Assembly (NCBI GenBank): GCA_029338835.1
Contig: JAQYBD010000053.1
Span: 1 to 56,416 of the forward strand
From: Selenomonadaceae bacterium
Lineage (GTDB): Bacteria > Bacillota > Negativicutes > Selenomonadales > Selenomonadaceae
Direction of reading: 5' to 3'
DNA length: 56,416 nucleotides
Positions within the stretch are counted from its first letter, which is position 1. Each line of letters starts with the position of its first letter. This document shows positions 8,023-16,138 of the stretch, one piece after another. A program made the translations under genes and the position numbers. The notes below the pieces were generated by a model. That model saw nothing but the letters and a program-made list of their open reading frames with translations. It had not been told where the DNA came from and ran no database searches.

Positions 8023-9810
8023 TTATTTCTTATCCCCATCGTTATCCTGATTGATACCAAAGGCAGCCTCCAGGATCTTGCGGCCGATTGGCACAGCCGA
8101 CTGAGAACCGTAACCGCCATTTTCGACGATAACAGCGACGACAATATTCGGATTGTCAAATGGACCATACGCGACAAACCAGCCGTGATCACGGCCCTGC
8201 GAATTCTCCGCCGTACCGGTCTTACCAGCAATATCAATAGTAAAACCACGGAAACTTGAAGCTGCCGTACCATATTTCGTAACGTCATGCAGACCATCCT
8301 GCACGAGTTTGATATCTTCTTCCGGCACATCAAGCTGGGAAAGAAGTTCCGGCTGGAATTCCTTGACCACGCTGCCATCGGGAGCCAGGATGCGATTGAC
8401 GACATGCGGCTTGTAGCGCTTGCCATCGGCTGCAATCTCGCCCATGACCATGGCAGCCTGCAAAGGTGTCACCAGATTGAAGCCCTGGCCAATAGCCGCG
8501 TCGAAAGTCTCGGAAAGGTACCATTCCCCGTCATCAAAATTCTTTTCCTTATAGCGGCGGTTGGCGACGAGGCCTGAAGCCTCGTAGGGAAGGTCAACCC
8601 CTGTCTTCTGTCCCAGGCCGAACATGCGCGCATACTTCTCGAGGCGGTCGATGCCAAGACGGTTGCCCATTTCATAGAAATAAACGTTATCGGAGTGCGC
8701 AAGAGCCGTGCGGAAGTTCAACCAGCCGAGTGCTTCCCCATCGGCGTTGCCTTTTGGTATGAGCCAGTGATGGCCAGAGTCAAAGATCTGTTCATCCGGC
8801 GTGACGACACCTTCCGTCAGTGCGGCCGTTCCCGTCACGATCTTGAAGGTAGAGCCCGGCGGATACTCGCCCGTTATGGTCTTGTTATCCATCGGATGAT
8901 ACGGATTGTTATTGAGCTGATTCCAATCTTTGGTCGAGATGCCGTGCGCGAAAAGATTCGGGTCGAAAGCCGGTCGGCTGACCATCGCAAGGATTTCGCC
9001 TGTCTGCGGGTTCATGACGACAGCAGCCGCCGCATGAGCACCAATCTGCGTGAGCTGCTCGTCAACAGCCTTCTCCGCAGCCTGCTGCAATTTGATGTCA
9101 ATCGTGAGTTCGAGATCATCGCCCGGCACCGGCTCCTTGCGGCCAAGGATCTGCACAGGCTTGCCCGAAACATCGACCTCAACCTGCTGGCCGCCATTCT
9201 CGCCACGCAGTTCCTTGTCGTAAACTTTTTCGAGACCGAACTTGCCGATGATATCGCCGGATTTATAGCCCTGATCCTTCATCTTCTCAAGCTCAGTATC
9301 ATTGATCTCACTGACATAGCCAAAAGTATGCGCGCCCTCCTGCTTGAGGATGTAATCGCGGATTGGTGTGACTTCAATGACAACACCAGGATACTGACTC
9401 TTCTGTTCTTCAATGATCGAGACGATATCCGGCGTGACATCCGTCTTGATGCGGATGGGATCGAAGCCACTGTGACCAGCTATCTTTTTCTTGATATCTT
9501 CGACCGGTACCTTGAGCAAGTCAGAAAGGCGCTCAATGACATCATCCGAGATAGGTGCCGTCAACGGCAGCAGCGACACAGAAAATCCAGGACGATTCGT
9601 GACGAGCAGTTCCCCATTCCGGTCATAGAACGTCCCGCGCGGTGCCATTGCAGGCACGATGCGGATGCGGTTGCCGTCTGCCAGGCCCGCATAATACTCA
9701 CCCTGATAGATCTGCAGGTAGGCGGCTCGTCCGATAAGCACGGCGATGACCAGGACTGACACGATCATCAAAGTCCTCAATCTGCTGTTGAAATCGTCTT
9801 TATCACCCAA
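8023..9810 (-). CDS. mrdA: penicillin-binding protein 2 (elongation transpeptidase)
   Basis: About 595 residues. A single N-terminal membrane anchor is followed by the PBP dimerisation domain (APRGTFYDRNGELLVTN) and a transpeptidase domain. The active-site Ser is in PPGSTFKI near residue 320, the second motif is SDN (ALAHSDNVYF) and the third is KTGT (IAGKTGTAEN). It crosslinks peptidoglycan in the elongasome with RodA and MreBCD. I start at TTG 9810 because AGAGG lies 7 bases upstream; the longer frame beginning at 9846 would overlap the hairpin at 9833-9854. Confidence 0.94.
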   Translation of the reverse strand: MGDKDDFNSRLRTLMIVSVLVIAVLIGRAAYLQIYQGEYYAGLADGNRIRIVPAMAPRGTFYDRNGELLVTNRPGFSVSLLPLTAPISDDVIERLSDLLKVPVEDIKKKIAGHSGFDPIRIKTDVTPDIVSIIEEQKSQYPGVVIEVTPIRDYILKQEGAHTFGYVSEINDTELEKMKDQGYKSGDIIGKFGLEKVYDKELRGENGGQQVEVDVSGKPVQILGRKEPVPGDDLELTIDIKLQQAAEKAVDEQLTQIGAHAAAAVVMNPQTGEILAMVSRPAFDPNLFAHGISTKDWNQLNNNPYHPMDNKTITGEYPPGSTFKIVTGTAALTEGVVTPDEQIFDSGHHWLIPKGNADGEALGWLNFRTALAHSDNVYFYEMGNRLGIDRLEKYARMFGLGQKTGVDLPYEASGLVANRRYKEKNFDDGEWYLSETFDAAIGQGFNLVTPLQAAMVMGEIAADGKRYKPHVVNRILAPDGSVVKEFQPELLSQLDVPEEDIKLVQDGLHDVTKYGTAASSFRGFTIDIAGKTGTAENSQGRDHGWFVAYGPFDNPNIVVAVIVENGGYGSQSAVPIGRKILEAAFGINQDNDGDKK

Positions 9811-9832
9811 AATAGTACCTCTTCCATAACGA

Positions 9833-9854
9833 AAGGCACCCCGCAAGGTGCCTT
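9833..9854 (-). terminator. terminator-like hairpin between mreD and mrdA
   Basis: AAGGCACC pairs with GGTGCCTT around a 5-base loop, followed on the minus strand by TTCGTT rather than a clean T-run. It sits in the mreD-mrdA gap just before the mrdA SD. It could lower mrdA expression relative to mreBCD, or be an RNA-processing or stability element. Confidence 0.5.
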
Positions 9855-9891
9855 AATCATTGCCAAAACCAGTGTTGCCCAAGGGGCGCAG

Positions 9892-10386
9892 TCACGCCTT
9901 TGTCCGGTATCGCTTGTCGAGTTCATAGGCCAGACGATGGACCGGATAAGCAAAGGCCAGCTGATATGCGAGCATCGGCAGCAAGGTATACTGCAGATGC
10001 ACCATCAGATTAAAGCGATACCCTAATAATATCATAAGTAACGCCAAAATAAAATAGTTCGCTATCGTCACAGGGATGGACGCACACACGGGCAGGAAAA
10101 ACTGCTCTTTGAAGACCTGATCGGAGAATTTACCGATCAGATAGCCAAGTAAAAGCCTCGTGAATGCATTCATGCCGAGAAAGGTGCCACTCGCCAGATC
10201 TTGGAGCAGACCGACAGAAAAGCCGGCCAGAGCGCCAAACCGCGATCCCTTCAGGAAAGCCGTCGATGTCACGAATAACAGCATGAAATCAGCCGTCACA
10301 CCATGATAAGCGACACGCGGCAACAGGGAGGTCTGGAGCGCATACAAGACGATGACGAAAAGCACCGTCATGCCAAACTTCTTCAT
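9892..10386 (-). CDS. mreD: MreD, rod-shape-determining membrane protein
   Basis: 164 residues, hydrophobic, with about five membrane segments (for example MTVLFVIVLYALQTSLLP and YFILALLMILLGY). The sequence is poorly conserved as usual for MreD; assignment rests on size, topology and its place directly after mreC, whose stop it overlaps by 4 bp. MreD is an inner-membrane component of the elongasome that links MreB, MreC, RodA and PBP2. Confidence 0.9.
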   Translation of the reverse strand: MKKFGMTVLFVIVLYALQTSLLPRVAYHGVTADFMLLFVTSTAFLKGSRFGALAGFSVGLLQDLASGTFLGMNAFTRLLLGYLIGKFSDQVFKEQFFLPVCASIPVTIANYFILALLMILLGYRFNLMVHLQYTLLPMLAYQLAFAYPVHRLAYELDKRYRTKA

Positions 10387-11405
10387 TGTGCCGATCCCTC
10401 CCCGGCTGCCGTACTGCTGTCAGCTGAGGATGCCTCCGGTGCAGAGGGACTTCCAGCATCGCTCTCTTCTGCAGCAGCTGCTGCAGCGGCTGCCTGTGCC
10501 GCCGGATCCGTCTCCGTCCCTGGCGTCTGCGGCGGCGTCTTCAACGGTGCCGGTGGAGCTTCCCTTGAAGCGGTGATGACCATGACATCTTCCAAGCGCT
10601 GGAAATCCACAGCCGGTTCAAGGATGGCAATCTTCAAGAGGCCGCCCTCATCGTTGCGCATCTCTGACACAGTCCCGACCATCAGTCCTTTTGGATAAAC
10701 ACCGCCGAAGCCGGATGTCACAATGACATCTCCTTCATCGACATCCGCCGTTTTCGGGATATTGACCATGCGCGGCATGGTTGGATTATCCATATCGCCT
10801 TCAACAATACCAGCAACACGGGAATCGGCGCGCTGTACGAGCGTGCCGACGGAGGAGCGCGGATCCAAGATGAGTTCGACTTTCGAGGAGGTCGGACCAG
10901 CCTCAATGACATGGCCGACCAGTCCTTTTTCCGTCACGACTGCCATATCGACATCCACGCCATCCCGCGTACCGCGATTGATCTCAATGACACTGGACCA
11001 GGTTGCCGACTCACGGCCAATCACCCGTGCGGCCACAAGATTGAACTGCGTAGCGGATTGCTTATAACCAAGCAGCGCACGCAAACGCTGATTTTCTGCA
11101 TCGTATTCACTGGCATGAAGATTCTGGATGCGCAGCTGTTCGACCTCATTGCGCAGCATCTTATTCTGCTGATGCACCGTGGCAATTTCCCAGATGTTGC
11201 TCGTCACATAATTGAGCTGGCTTCCCACCCAGGAAATGGCACTCTGGAAAGGCGTCACCACGACGGAAACCGCCTGATTGAGGATAGGCGCCCGAAATCT
11301 GCCACGTGCCGAAAAGAAGATGATACAGAAGAGGCTGATGAGGACAACGATCAAGATGCCTATTTTCTTGCCCGTACCTCTGTTTTTTCGATATCTGCCG
11401 CTCAT
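10383..11405 (-). CDS. mreC: MreC, rod-shape-determining protein
   Basis: 340 residues. A short basic cytoplasmic N-terminus ([16 protein letters not shown]) leads into one membrane helix ([17 protein letters not shown]), a coiled coil (about 70-110, [17 protein letters not shown]) and the beta-rich periplasmic MreC domain ([23 protein letters not shown]). The last 60 residues are an unusual Pro/Thr/Ala/Ser-rich tail with an eight-Ala run. MreC organises the elongasome and activates PBP2. It overlaps mreB and mreD by 4 bp at each end, showing tight coupling. Confidence 0.93.
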   Translation of the reverse strand: MSGRYRKNRGTGKKIGILIVVLISLFCIIFFSARGRFRAPILNQAVSVVVTPFQSAISWVGSQLNYVTSNIWEIATVHQQNKMLRNEVEQLRIQNLHASEYDAENQRLRALLGYKQSATQFNLVAARVIGRESATWSSVIEINRGTRDGVDVDMAVVTEKGLVGHVIEAGPTSSKVELILDPRSSVGTLVQRADSRVAGIVEGDMDNPTMPRMVNIPKTADVDEGDVIVTSGFGGVYPKGLMVGTVSEMRNDEGGLLKIAILEPAVDFQRLEDVMVITASREAPPAPLKTPPQTPGTETDPAAQAAAAAAAAEESDAGSPSAPEASSADSSTAAGEGSAQ

Positions 11406-12442
11406 TGTCTCAGCTTCTTTGAAGTCATGACCACACGTTTCAGGAGCTCAATATTCTCCAGCGATTTGCCCGTACCTTCCCCTACGCAGGAAAGAGCATC
11501 TTCGGCTACGAGAACCGGCATGCCGGTCTCATGAGCCAACAGCTGGTCAAGATTTGTCAGGAGTGCGCCGCCGCCCGTCATCATGATGCCGTGATCCATG
11601 ACATCGGCTGCCAGTTCAGGCGGAGTCTTCTCAAGCGTAGCCTTAACGGCATCCACAATCTTATAGATTGGTTCACTGAGCGCCTCACGGATTTCCTTTG
11701 CCTGGATCGTGAGCGTTTTCGGCAGGCCACTGACGAGATCGCGTCCGCGGATTTCCATCGAGACATCCGTCTCCGGCGTCACGATGGCCGTACCGATGTT
11801 GATCTTGATTTCTTCTGCTGTACGCTCACCGATCATGAGGTTGTACATGCGCTTGATATACTGAACAATGGCCGAATCCATCTCATCTCCACCGATGCGG
11901 ATGGAACGGCTCGTCACGATGCCGCCCAGCGAGATGACCGCGATTTCTGTCGTGCCGCCGCCGATATCGACCACCATGTTGCCCGTAGCTTCTTCAACAG
12001 GGAGCCCGGCACCGATAGCTGCTGCCATCGGCTCCTCAATAAGATACGCCTCGCGGGCACCAGCCTGCTGAGCAGCATCGATGACCGCGCGCTTCTCTAC
12101 TTCCGTGACACCTGAAGGAACGCCGACCACGACGCGAGGACGGACAAAAGACTTCGTATCCATAGCCTTGCGGATAAAATATTTGAGCATGGCCTGCGTG
12201 ACATCAAAGTCAGCAATGACACCATCCTTCATCGGACGGATGGCAACGATATTGCCAGGCGTGCGGCCAATCATCTGCTTGGCCTCTTCGCCAACAGCCA
12301 GGACATCTCCCGTATCACTCTTTATGGCGACAACAGAAGGCTCACGCAGGACAATCCCCCTGCCTTTCACATGGACGAGCGTATTGGCCGTGCCAAGGTC
12401 AATACCCATATCGTGAGATAAACCACCAAAAAGACTCCACAT
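11402..12442 (-). CDS. mreB: MreB, actin-like rod-shape protein
   Basis: 346 residues, the standard length. Actin-fold phosphate and adenosine motifs are clear: [19 protein letters not shown] at the N-terminus, [20 protein letters not shown] in the middle and [16 protein letters not shown] near the C-terminus. MreB filaments on the membrane guide the elongation machinery. It is the first mre gene and appears to have its own promoter upstream, in the gap after radC. The SD GGGAG is about 12 bases from the ATG, longer than normal. Confidence 0.97.
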   Translation of the reverse strand: MWSLFGGLSHDMGIDLGTANTLVHVKGRGIVLREPSVVAIKSDTGDVLAVGEEAKQMIGRTPGNIVAIRPMKDGVIADFDVTQAMLKYFIRKAMDTKSFVRPRVVVGVPSGVTEVEKRAVIDAAQQAGAREAYLIEEPMAAAIGAGLPVEEATGNMVVDIGGGTTEIAVISLGGIVTSRSIRIGGDEMDSAIVQYIKRMYNLMIGERTAEEIKINIGTAIVTPETDVSMEIRGRDLVSGLPKTLTIQAKEIREALSEPIYKIVDAVKATLEKTPPELAADVMDHGIMMTGGGALLTNLDQLLAHETGMPVLVAEDALSCVGEGTGKSLENIELLKRVVMTSKKLRQ

Positions 12443-12504
12443 TGTACTGATAAACTCCCTTCAGATTTCCTATCGAAACAATACATATTATTGTAACACA
12501 TCTC

Positions 12505-12541
12505 ATAGACGAATGTAATGGGGAAAACCTGGAATTGTCAA
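12505..12541 (-). promoter_or_regulatory. internal promoter for mreBCD
   Basis: On the minus strand a perfect TTGACA (12541-12536) is followed after 18 bases by TACATT (12517-12512, four of six matches). It lies in the 106-bp gap between the radC stop and mreB, so shape genes can be transcribed independently of maf/radC. Confidence 0.55.
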
Positions 12542-12548
12542 GAATTAT

Positions 12549-13238
12549 TTAGGAAAGCATGCCTTTTTCCTTCAAACTCAGGAAGCGGTCATCTCCCAGG
12601 ATGATGTGGTCGAGTACGGGGATATCCATGATATGGCCGGCCTTGACCAGGCGCTCCGTTACAGACAGGTCTTCCCTGCTGGGGCTGGGGTCGCCGCTCG
12701 GATGATTATGTATGAGGATCATGGCAGCTGCCGCATAACGGATTGCCATCTGGAACACCTCGCGCGGATGCACGATGGAAGCAGATAAGCTGCCGATTGA
12801 CACATCGCGCAGACCCAGCACATGATTCTTCGTGTTGAGCAGCAGTACAGCAAAATGTTCCTTGCGCTCATAACGCAAATGAGGCATCGCCACGCGGGCG
12901 GCATCCTCTGGCCCATGGATCACCTCGACCTGCCGAGCTGCCCGTGTGGCCAGCCGCCGGCCAAGTTCCACTGCCGCCAGGATCGTCGCTGCCTTTGCGA
13001 GGCCAATGCCCTTGACCTCGATCAGTTCCTGCGGCGACATGTGGATGATGGCCGGCAGGCCAAGATCTTGATATTTGGCCAGGACACCTTCCGCCAGGCG
13101 CAAGACAGAAGCCTCCTGCGTCCCCGTACGCAACAGGATAGCCAGGAGTTCCGCATTGCTCAGGGCCGAGGCACCATAGGCCAGCAGTTTTTCACGCGGT
13201 CGTTCCTCCCGTGGTAGATCCTTCACCATGATAGTCAT
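12549..13238 (-). CDS. radC: RadC/YsxA-type JAB-domain protein
   Basis: 229 residues. An N-terminal helix-hairpin-helix-like region (LSNAELLAILLRTGTQ, IEVKGIGLAKAATILAAVELGRR) precedes a JAB/MPN metal-binding domain with the HxHPSGDPSPSxxD signature (HNHPSGDPSPSREDL). Family members are annotated as DNA repair proteins, but a direct repair role is doubtful and the biochemical activity is not settled. I chose ATG 13238, which makes the gene overlap maf by about 47 bp; ATG 13229 is an alternative. The maf-radC-mreB order is a conserved Firmicutes arrangement. Confidence 0.93.
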   Translation of the reverse strand: MTIMVKDLPREERPREKLLAYGASALSNAELLAILLRTGTQEASVLRLAEGVLAKYQDLGLPAIIHMSPQELIEVKGIGLAKAATILAAVELGRRLATRAARQVEVIHGPEDAARVAMPHLRYERKEHFAVLLLNTKNHVLGLRDVSIGSLSASIVHPREVFQMAIRYAAAAMILIHNHPSGDPSPSREDLSVTERLVKAGHIMDIPVLDHIILGDDRFLSLKEKGMLS

Positions 13239-13797
13239 AGAGATCGATCCCTGCCTTTCTGGCCAGCCGACAGACATCGAAGAGAGGCAATCCGACTACA
13301 TTAGAGAAAGAGCCTTCAATGGATTCGATGAATGCTGCAGCCCGCCCCTGTACGGCATAAGCTCCGGCCTTATCCATCGGTTCTCCCGTCCGGATGTAGG
13401 CATCGATATCCGCATCGCTCAACGTGCCGAAGAAGACCCGGGTCGTCACGACCTCTGTGAGGACTTCATATCCCGTCACCCAGGCAAAGCCCGTCGCTAC
13501 TTCGTGTTCACGTCCCGACAGCATGCGCAGCATATCCCTTGCCTCCGCTTCGTCCTGCGGTTTGCCGAATACCCGTCCATCAAGGAATACCACCGTATCC
13601 GCACCGAGTACCGGCACTCCCCGATGCTCACGCGCCACGGCCTTCGCCTTGCGGACAGCATTTTCCTTCACCAATTCTCCCGGCGGCAGCGATGCACCAG
13701 AAAGTTCCTCTGCCTCACTCACTACCACCTGGAAACTGGCGCCGATTTGCTGCAGGAGTTCCCTGCGGCGAGGAGAACCAGATGCCAAAATAAACAA
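13192..13797 (-). CDS. maf: Maf-type nucleotide pyrophosphatase
   Basis: 201 residues. The Maf signature ASGSPRRRELL lies at the N-terminus, followed by VLGADTVVFLDGRVFGKPQDEAEA and EPMDKAGAYAVQGRAAAFIESIEG, which are substrate-site motifs. Maf proteins hydrolyse nucleoside triphosphates such as dTTP/UTP, including modified ones, and are linked to septum control. The start is most likely TTG 13797: the SD AAGGA is 6 bases upstream and the protein then begins directly with FILASGSPRR, as in the family. The longer frame to 13827 adds ten unconserved residues. Confidence 0.93.
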   Translation of the reverse strand: MFILASGSPRRRELLQQIGASFQVVVSEAEELSGASLPPGELVKENAVRKAKAVAREHRGVPVLGADTVVFLDGRVFGKPQDEAEARDMLRMLSGREHEVATGFAWVTGYEVLTEVVTTRVFFGTLSDADIDAYIRTGEPMDKAGAYAVQGRAAAFIESIEGSFSNVVGLPLFDVCRLARKAGIDLYDYHGEGSTTGGTTA

Positions 13798-13820
13798 TGT
13801 AATCCTTCCCTTCCTGGACT

Positions 13821-14099
13821 TCAGCAATATTTCCGATACAAAACGATTGCCACGACAATGCCGAGCATGCTCATGATATTGGGCGTAAACGACAGCGCCA
13901 GCGTCAAGCGGATGACATAAAGGTCAATCGTCACGGGCGATTCCATTGCGAAAACGGGGAAGGACGCAGTGAGAGACGGCATGAGCCCGGCCAAAGCCGG
14001 GACACTTTTCAAGAATTCTCCCAGCATACCGCCGAGAATTGCACCAACTGCAACACAAAGGATACACATGCCGTACCCACGTCCACCAAACCTAGACAA
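13821..14099 (-). CDS. DUF4321-type small membrane protein
   Basis: About 92 residues with two membrane segments: CILCVAVGAILGGMLGEFL near the N-terminus and LSFTPNIMSMLGIVVAIVLY at the C-terminus, joined by a short hydrophobic loop. This matches the DUF4321 family, usually found next to maf in Firmicutes; function unknown. I start at TTG 14099 because GGAGGGG lies 6-7 bases upstream; the open frame continues to 14123, but that part overlaps the predicted transcription start. It is the first gene of the cell-shape transcript. Confidence 0.75.
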   Translation of the reverse strand: MSRFGGRGYGMCILCVAVGAILGGMLGEFLKSVPALAGLMPSLTASFPVFAMESPVTIDLYVIRLTLALSFTPNIMSMLGIVVAIVLYRKYC

Positions 14100-14111
14100 A
14101 TAGAACCCCTC

Positions 14112-14147
14112 CAAACATATCATACTGTATCCTTATATTCTTGTCAC
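14112..14147 (-). promoter_or_regulatory. promoter of the DUF4321-maf-radC-mre-min transcript
   Basis: On the minus strand GTGACA (14147-14142), a 17-base spacer and TATGAT (14124-14119), each five of six matches to consensus. Transcription would start near 14112, leaving a leader of about a dozen bases that is essentially the SD. Confidence 0.55.
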
Positions 14148-14255
14148 GCCTGTAAAATCCTGCCCCAAAGACAAAAACTTATCACCATCTTCCAATCCCT
14201 GCCATTCCCTGCCGTTTTCGCTCTGCCTTGCCAGCTGCAGCGGCAGGAAACACAG

Positions 14256-14279
14256 AAAAAGGCCTGCAAGATGCAGGCC
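14256..14279 (-). terminator. terminator of the first ArsB/NhaD-type permease gene
   Basis: GGCCTGCA and TGCAGGCC pair around a 3-base loop, followed by five T on the minus strand, 16 bp after the permease stop. Confidence 0.88.
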
Positions 14280-14294
14280 CGGAAGTGCCATCTC

Positions 14295-15578
14295 TCAAAG
14301 GAGATAACGCAGATAGACATAAACGGTCGAAAGCACGATGGTCAGGATCATAATGGGGAAACTGATCTTGAAATAATTCAGGAACGAGATCTTGACGCCC
14401 CGGTCAGCAGCCATGCCAGCTACGATGAGGTTCGCCGACGCGCCGACGAGCGTGCCATTGCCGCCCAGGCAGGCTCCGAGCGAGAGGCTCCACCAGACCG
14501 GCTCCAGATTATCTACGCCCATGGCTCCCATATTCTGGATCAAAGGGATCATCGTTGCCACGAACGGGATATTGTCAAGCACCGAAGAAACGAGCGCTGA
14601 GAGCCAGAGTATGAGCAGCGAGGTCTTCGTGACATCCCCTTCCGTCAGATTCACAGCCTGGGTAGCCAGATCCCGGATGACGCCCGTCTCGCTGAGACCA
14701 CCGACCGCGACAAACAGACCAATGAAAAAGAAAATGGTAGCCCACTCTACTTTACGCATCGAGAAATCCACATCATGCTGGCTGCCGCCGGCCAGCAGCA
14801 GCAGCAGGAAAGCTCCGAGCAACGCGACGACCGAGGATTCGATATGCGTAAAGGAATGCGTGAAGAACCCCAGGATTGTCAAGCCGAGTACAAAGAGTGA
14901 ACGAGCCAGGAGTTTGCGGTCTTTCAAAGACTCCCGCTCATCCATCTGCATGATCTCAGCCTGGAGTTCCGGTTTCGTGACCATTTGCTTGCGGTACAGG
15001 ACATTCATGATAAAGAGTACGGCAATCATGCAGACAATGACAATTGGCGTGAGGTTTTCGATAAACGCCACGAAAGTCAGCTCCTTGACGGCACTGCCGA
15101 TCATGATATTCGGCGGATCGCCGATAAGCGTAGCCGTGCCACCGACATTGGATGCCAGGATCTGCGTGAGCAGGAACGGCACGACATGGATGTGAAGCTT
15201 GCTCGTGATGGCAAAGGTGACTGGCACCATCAGGAGTACCGTCGTGACGTTATCCAAGAATGCCGAAAAAATCGCCGTGATGAACCCCAGATAAATGAGC
15301 AAGCGGCGGGGCTGTGCTTTGGCTGCCTTAGCCGTCTTGACGGCCACATAATCAAAAAGTCCTGTCTTGGCTGTGATGCTCACGAGGATCATCATGCCGA
15401 TCAGGAGTCCCAAGGTATTGAAATCAATATGGTGCAACGCTGTTTCCACAGGCATGATACCAACCACGATCATGAGAATCGCTCCGAGCATTGCAACAAT
15501 CGTGCGATGAACCTTTTCCGAAACAATCAGAGCATACATCAGCACAAAGATAATAGCCGCTAAAGTTCCCATTCCCAA
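14295..15578 (-). CDS. ArsB/NhaD-type (ion transporter superfamily) permease, paralogue 1
   Basis: 427 residues with about eleven membrane segments. Conserved features of the ArsB/NhaD branch are present twice, as in this repeat-built fold: SAFLDNVTTVLLMVP with LASNVGGTATLIGDPPNIM in the first half, and SSVLDNIPFVATMIPL with GNGTLVGASANLIVAG in the second. Such proteins move Na+/H+, arsenite or organic anions; the substrate cannot be read here. A clear paralogue of the same length is at 51357-52640. A TTG start at 15578 (SD GGAGG) or ATG 15572 are both possible. The leader has a strong hairpin. Confidence 0.85.
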   Translation of the reverse strand: MGMGTLAAIIFVLMYALIVSEKVHRTIVAMLGAILMIVVGIMPVETALHHIDFNTLGLLIGMMILVSITAKTGLFDYVAVKTAKAAKAQPRRLLIYLGFITAIFSAFLDNVTTVLLMVPVTFAITSKLHIHVVPFLLTQILASNVGGTATLIGDPPNIMIGSAVKELTFVAFIENLTPIVIVCMIAVLFIMNVLYRKQMVTKPELQAEIMQMDERESLKDRKLLARSLFVLGLTILGFFTHSFTHIESSVVALLGAFLLLLLAGGSQHDVDFSMRKVEWATIFFFIGLFVAVGGLSETGVIRDLATQAVNLTEGDVTKTSLLILWLSALVSSVLDNIPFVATMIPLIQNMGAMGVDNLEPVWWSLSLGACLGGNGTLVGASANLIVAGMAADRGVKISFLNYFKISFPIMILTIVLSTVYVYLRYLL

Positions 15579-15635
15579 AAATTCCTCCTTTTAATCACCT
15601 GACAACAACCAGATATATTCTCCCCCAGCATGTGC

Positions 15636-15674
15636 AAAAAGAGACGGCGCCTGTCTTTGAACAGACTCCGCCTC
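15636..15674 (-). terminator. attenuator-like hairpin in the permease leader
   Basis: On the minus strand a stem of about 14 bp (GAGGCGGAGTCTGT against ACAGGCGCCGTCTC, one mismatch) is followed by TTTTT. It begins about 20 bases after the predicted transcription start and about 60 bases before the permease start, so it would abort most transcripts unless bypassed. Confidence 0.65.
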
Positions 15675-15695
15675 AAAATTACCTATGCGATTCTC

Positions 15696-15732
15696 TTTCG
15701 TTATCATATCATAGAAGCTGGTATGATAGCAA
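15696..15732 (-). promoter_or_regulatory. promoter of permease paralogue 1
   Basis: On the minus strand TTGCTA (15732-15727), an 18-base spacer and TATGAT (15708-15703). It lies between the tRNA terminator and the leader hairpin. Confidence 0.5.
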
Positions 15733-15751
15733 GAAAAAGATATTCTTACAA

Positions 15752-15776
15752 CAAAAGCCCTGGCAAAGCCAGGGCT
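15752..15776 (-). terminator. terminator of the tRNA-Pro/tRNA-Arg transcript
   Basis: AGCCCTGGC and GCCAGGGCT pair around AAA, followed by TTTTGTTGT on the minus strand, 11 bp after tRNA-Arg. Confidence 0.85.
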
Positions 15777-15786
15777 GTCTCATTCA

Positions 15787-15863
<77 letters not shown>

Positions 15864-15869
15864 ACAAAA

Positions 15870-15946
15870 TGGTCGGGATGACAGGATTCGAACCTGCGAC
15901 ATCCTGCTCCCAAAGCAGGCGCGCTACCAAACTGCGCTACATCCCG
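15870..15946 (-). tRNA. tRNA-Pro (anticodon TGG)
   Basis: 77 bases including CCA. Acceptor CGGGATG pairs with CATCCCG, the anticodon loop is TTTGGGA, and the T-arm contains GGTTCGAATCC. It reads CCA/CCN codons. Six bases separate it from tRNA-Arg. Confidence 0.96.
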
Positions 15947-15960
15947 TTAAGTACCTTACT

Positions 15961-15989
15961 ATTATAACGAGTTATCATGTTCTTGTCAA
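15961..15989 (-). promoter_or_regulatory. consensus promoter of the tRNA-Pro/tRNA-Arg transcript
   Basis: On the minus strand a perfect TTGACA (15989-15984), a 17-base spacer and a perfect TATAAT (15966-15961), just before tRNA-Pro. This is the strongest match to the housekeeping-sigma consensus in the window. Confidence 0.85.
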
Positions 15990-16059
15990 CGTCTCCATTC
16001 ACAAAAACCAAGTGGGCTTCCCAGACTCTGTTCATGTGCGGGGATATGCGGCTAGTATG

Positions 16060-16088
16060 TTGACAATGTTACACACGAATGGTAAGGT
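16060..16088 (+). promoter_or_regulatory. possible promoter of trpD
   Basis: TTGACA (16060-16065), a 17-base spacer and TAAGGT (16083-16088, three of six). The -35 is perfect but the -10 is poor. Confidence 0.4.
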
Positions 16089-16138
16089 TAGCAGTAACGT
16101 CCCCTGTCATTTATACACAGGAAAATGGAGGCATCATC

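Noticed and set aside
7974-8435. Upstream extension of the minC frame
   Set aside because: It overlaps mrdA, does not resemble MinC, and the MinC domain begins at the ATG 7973.
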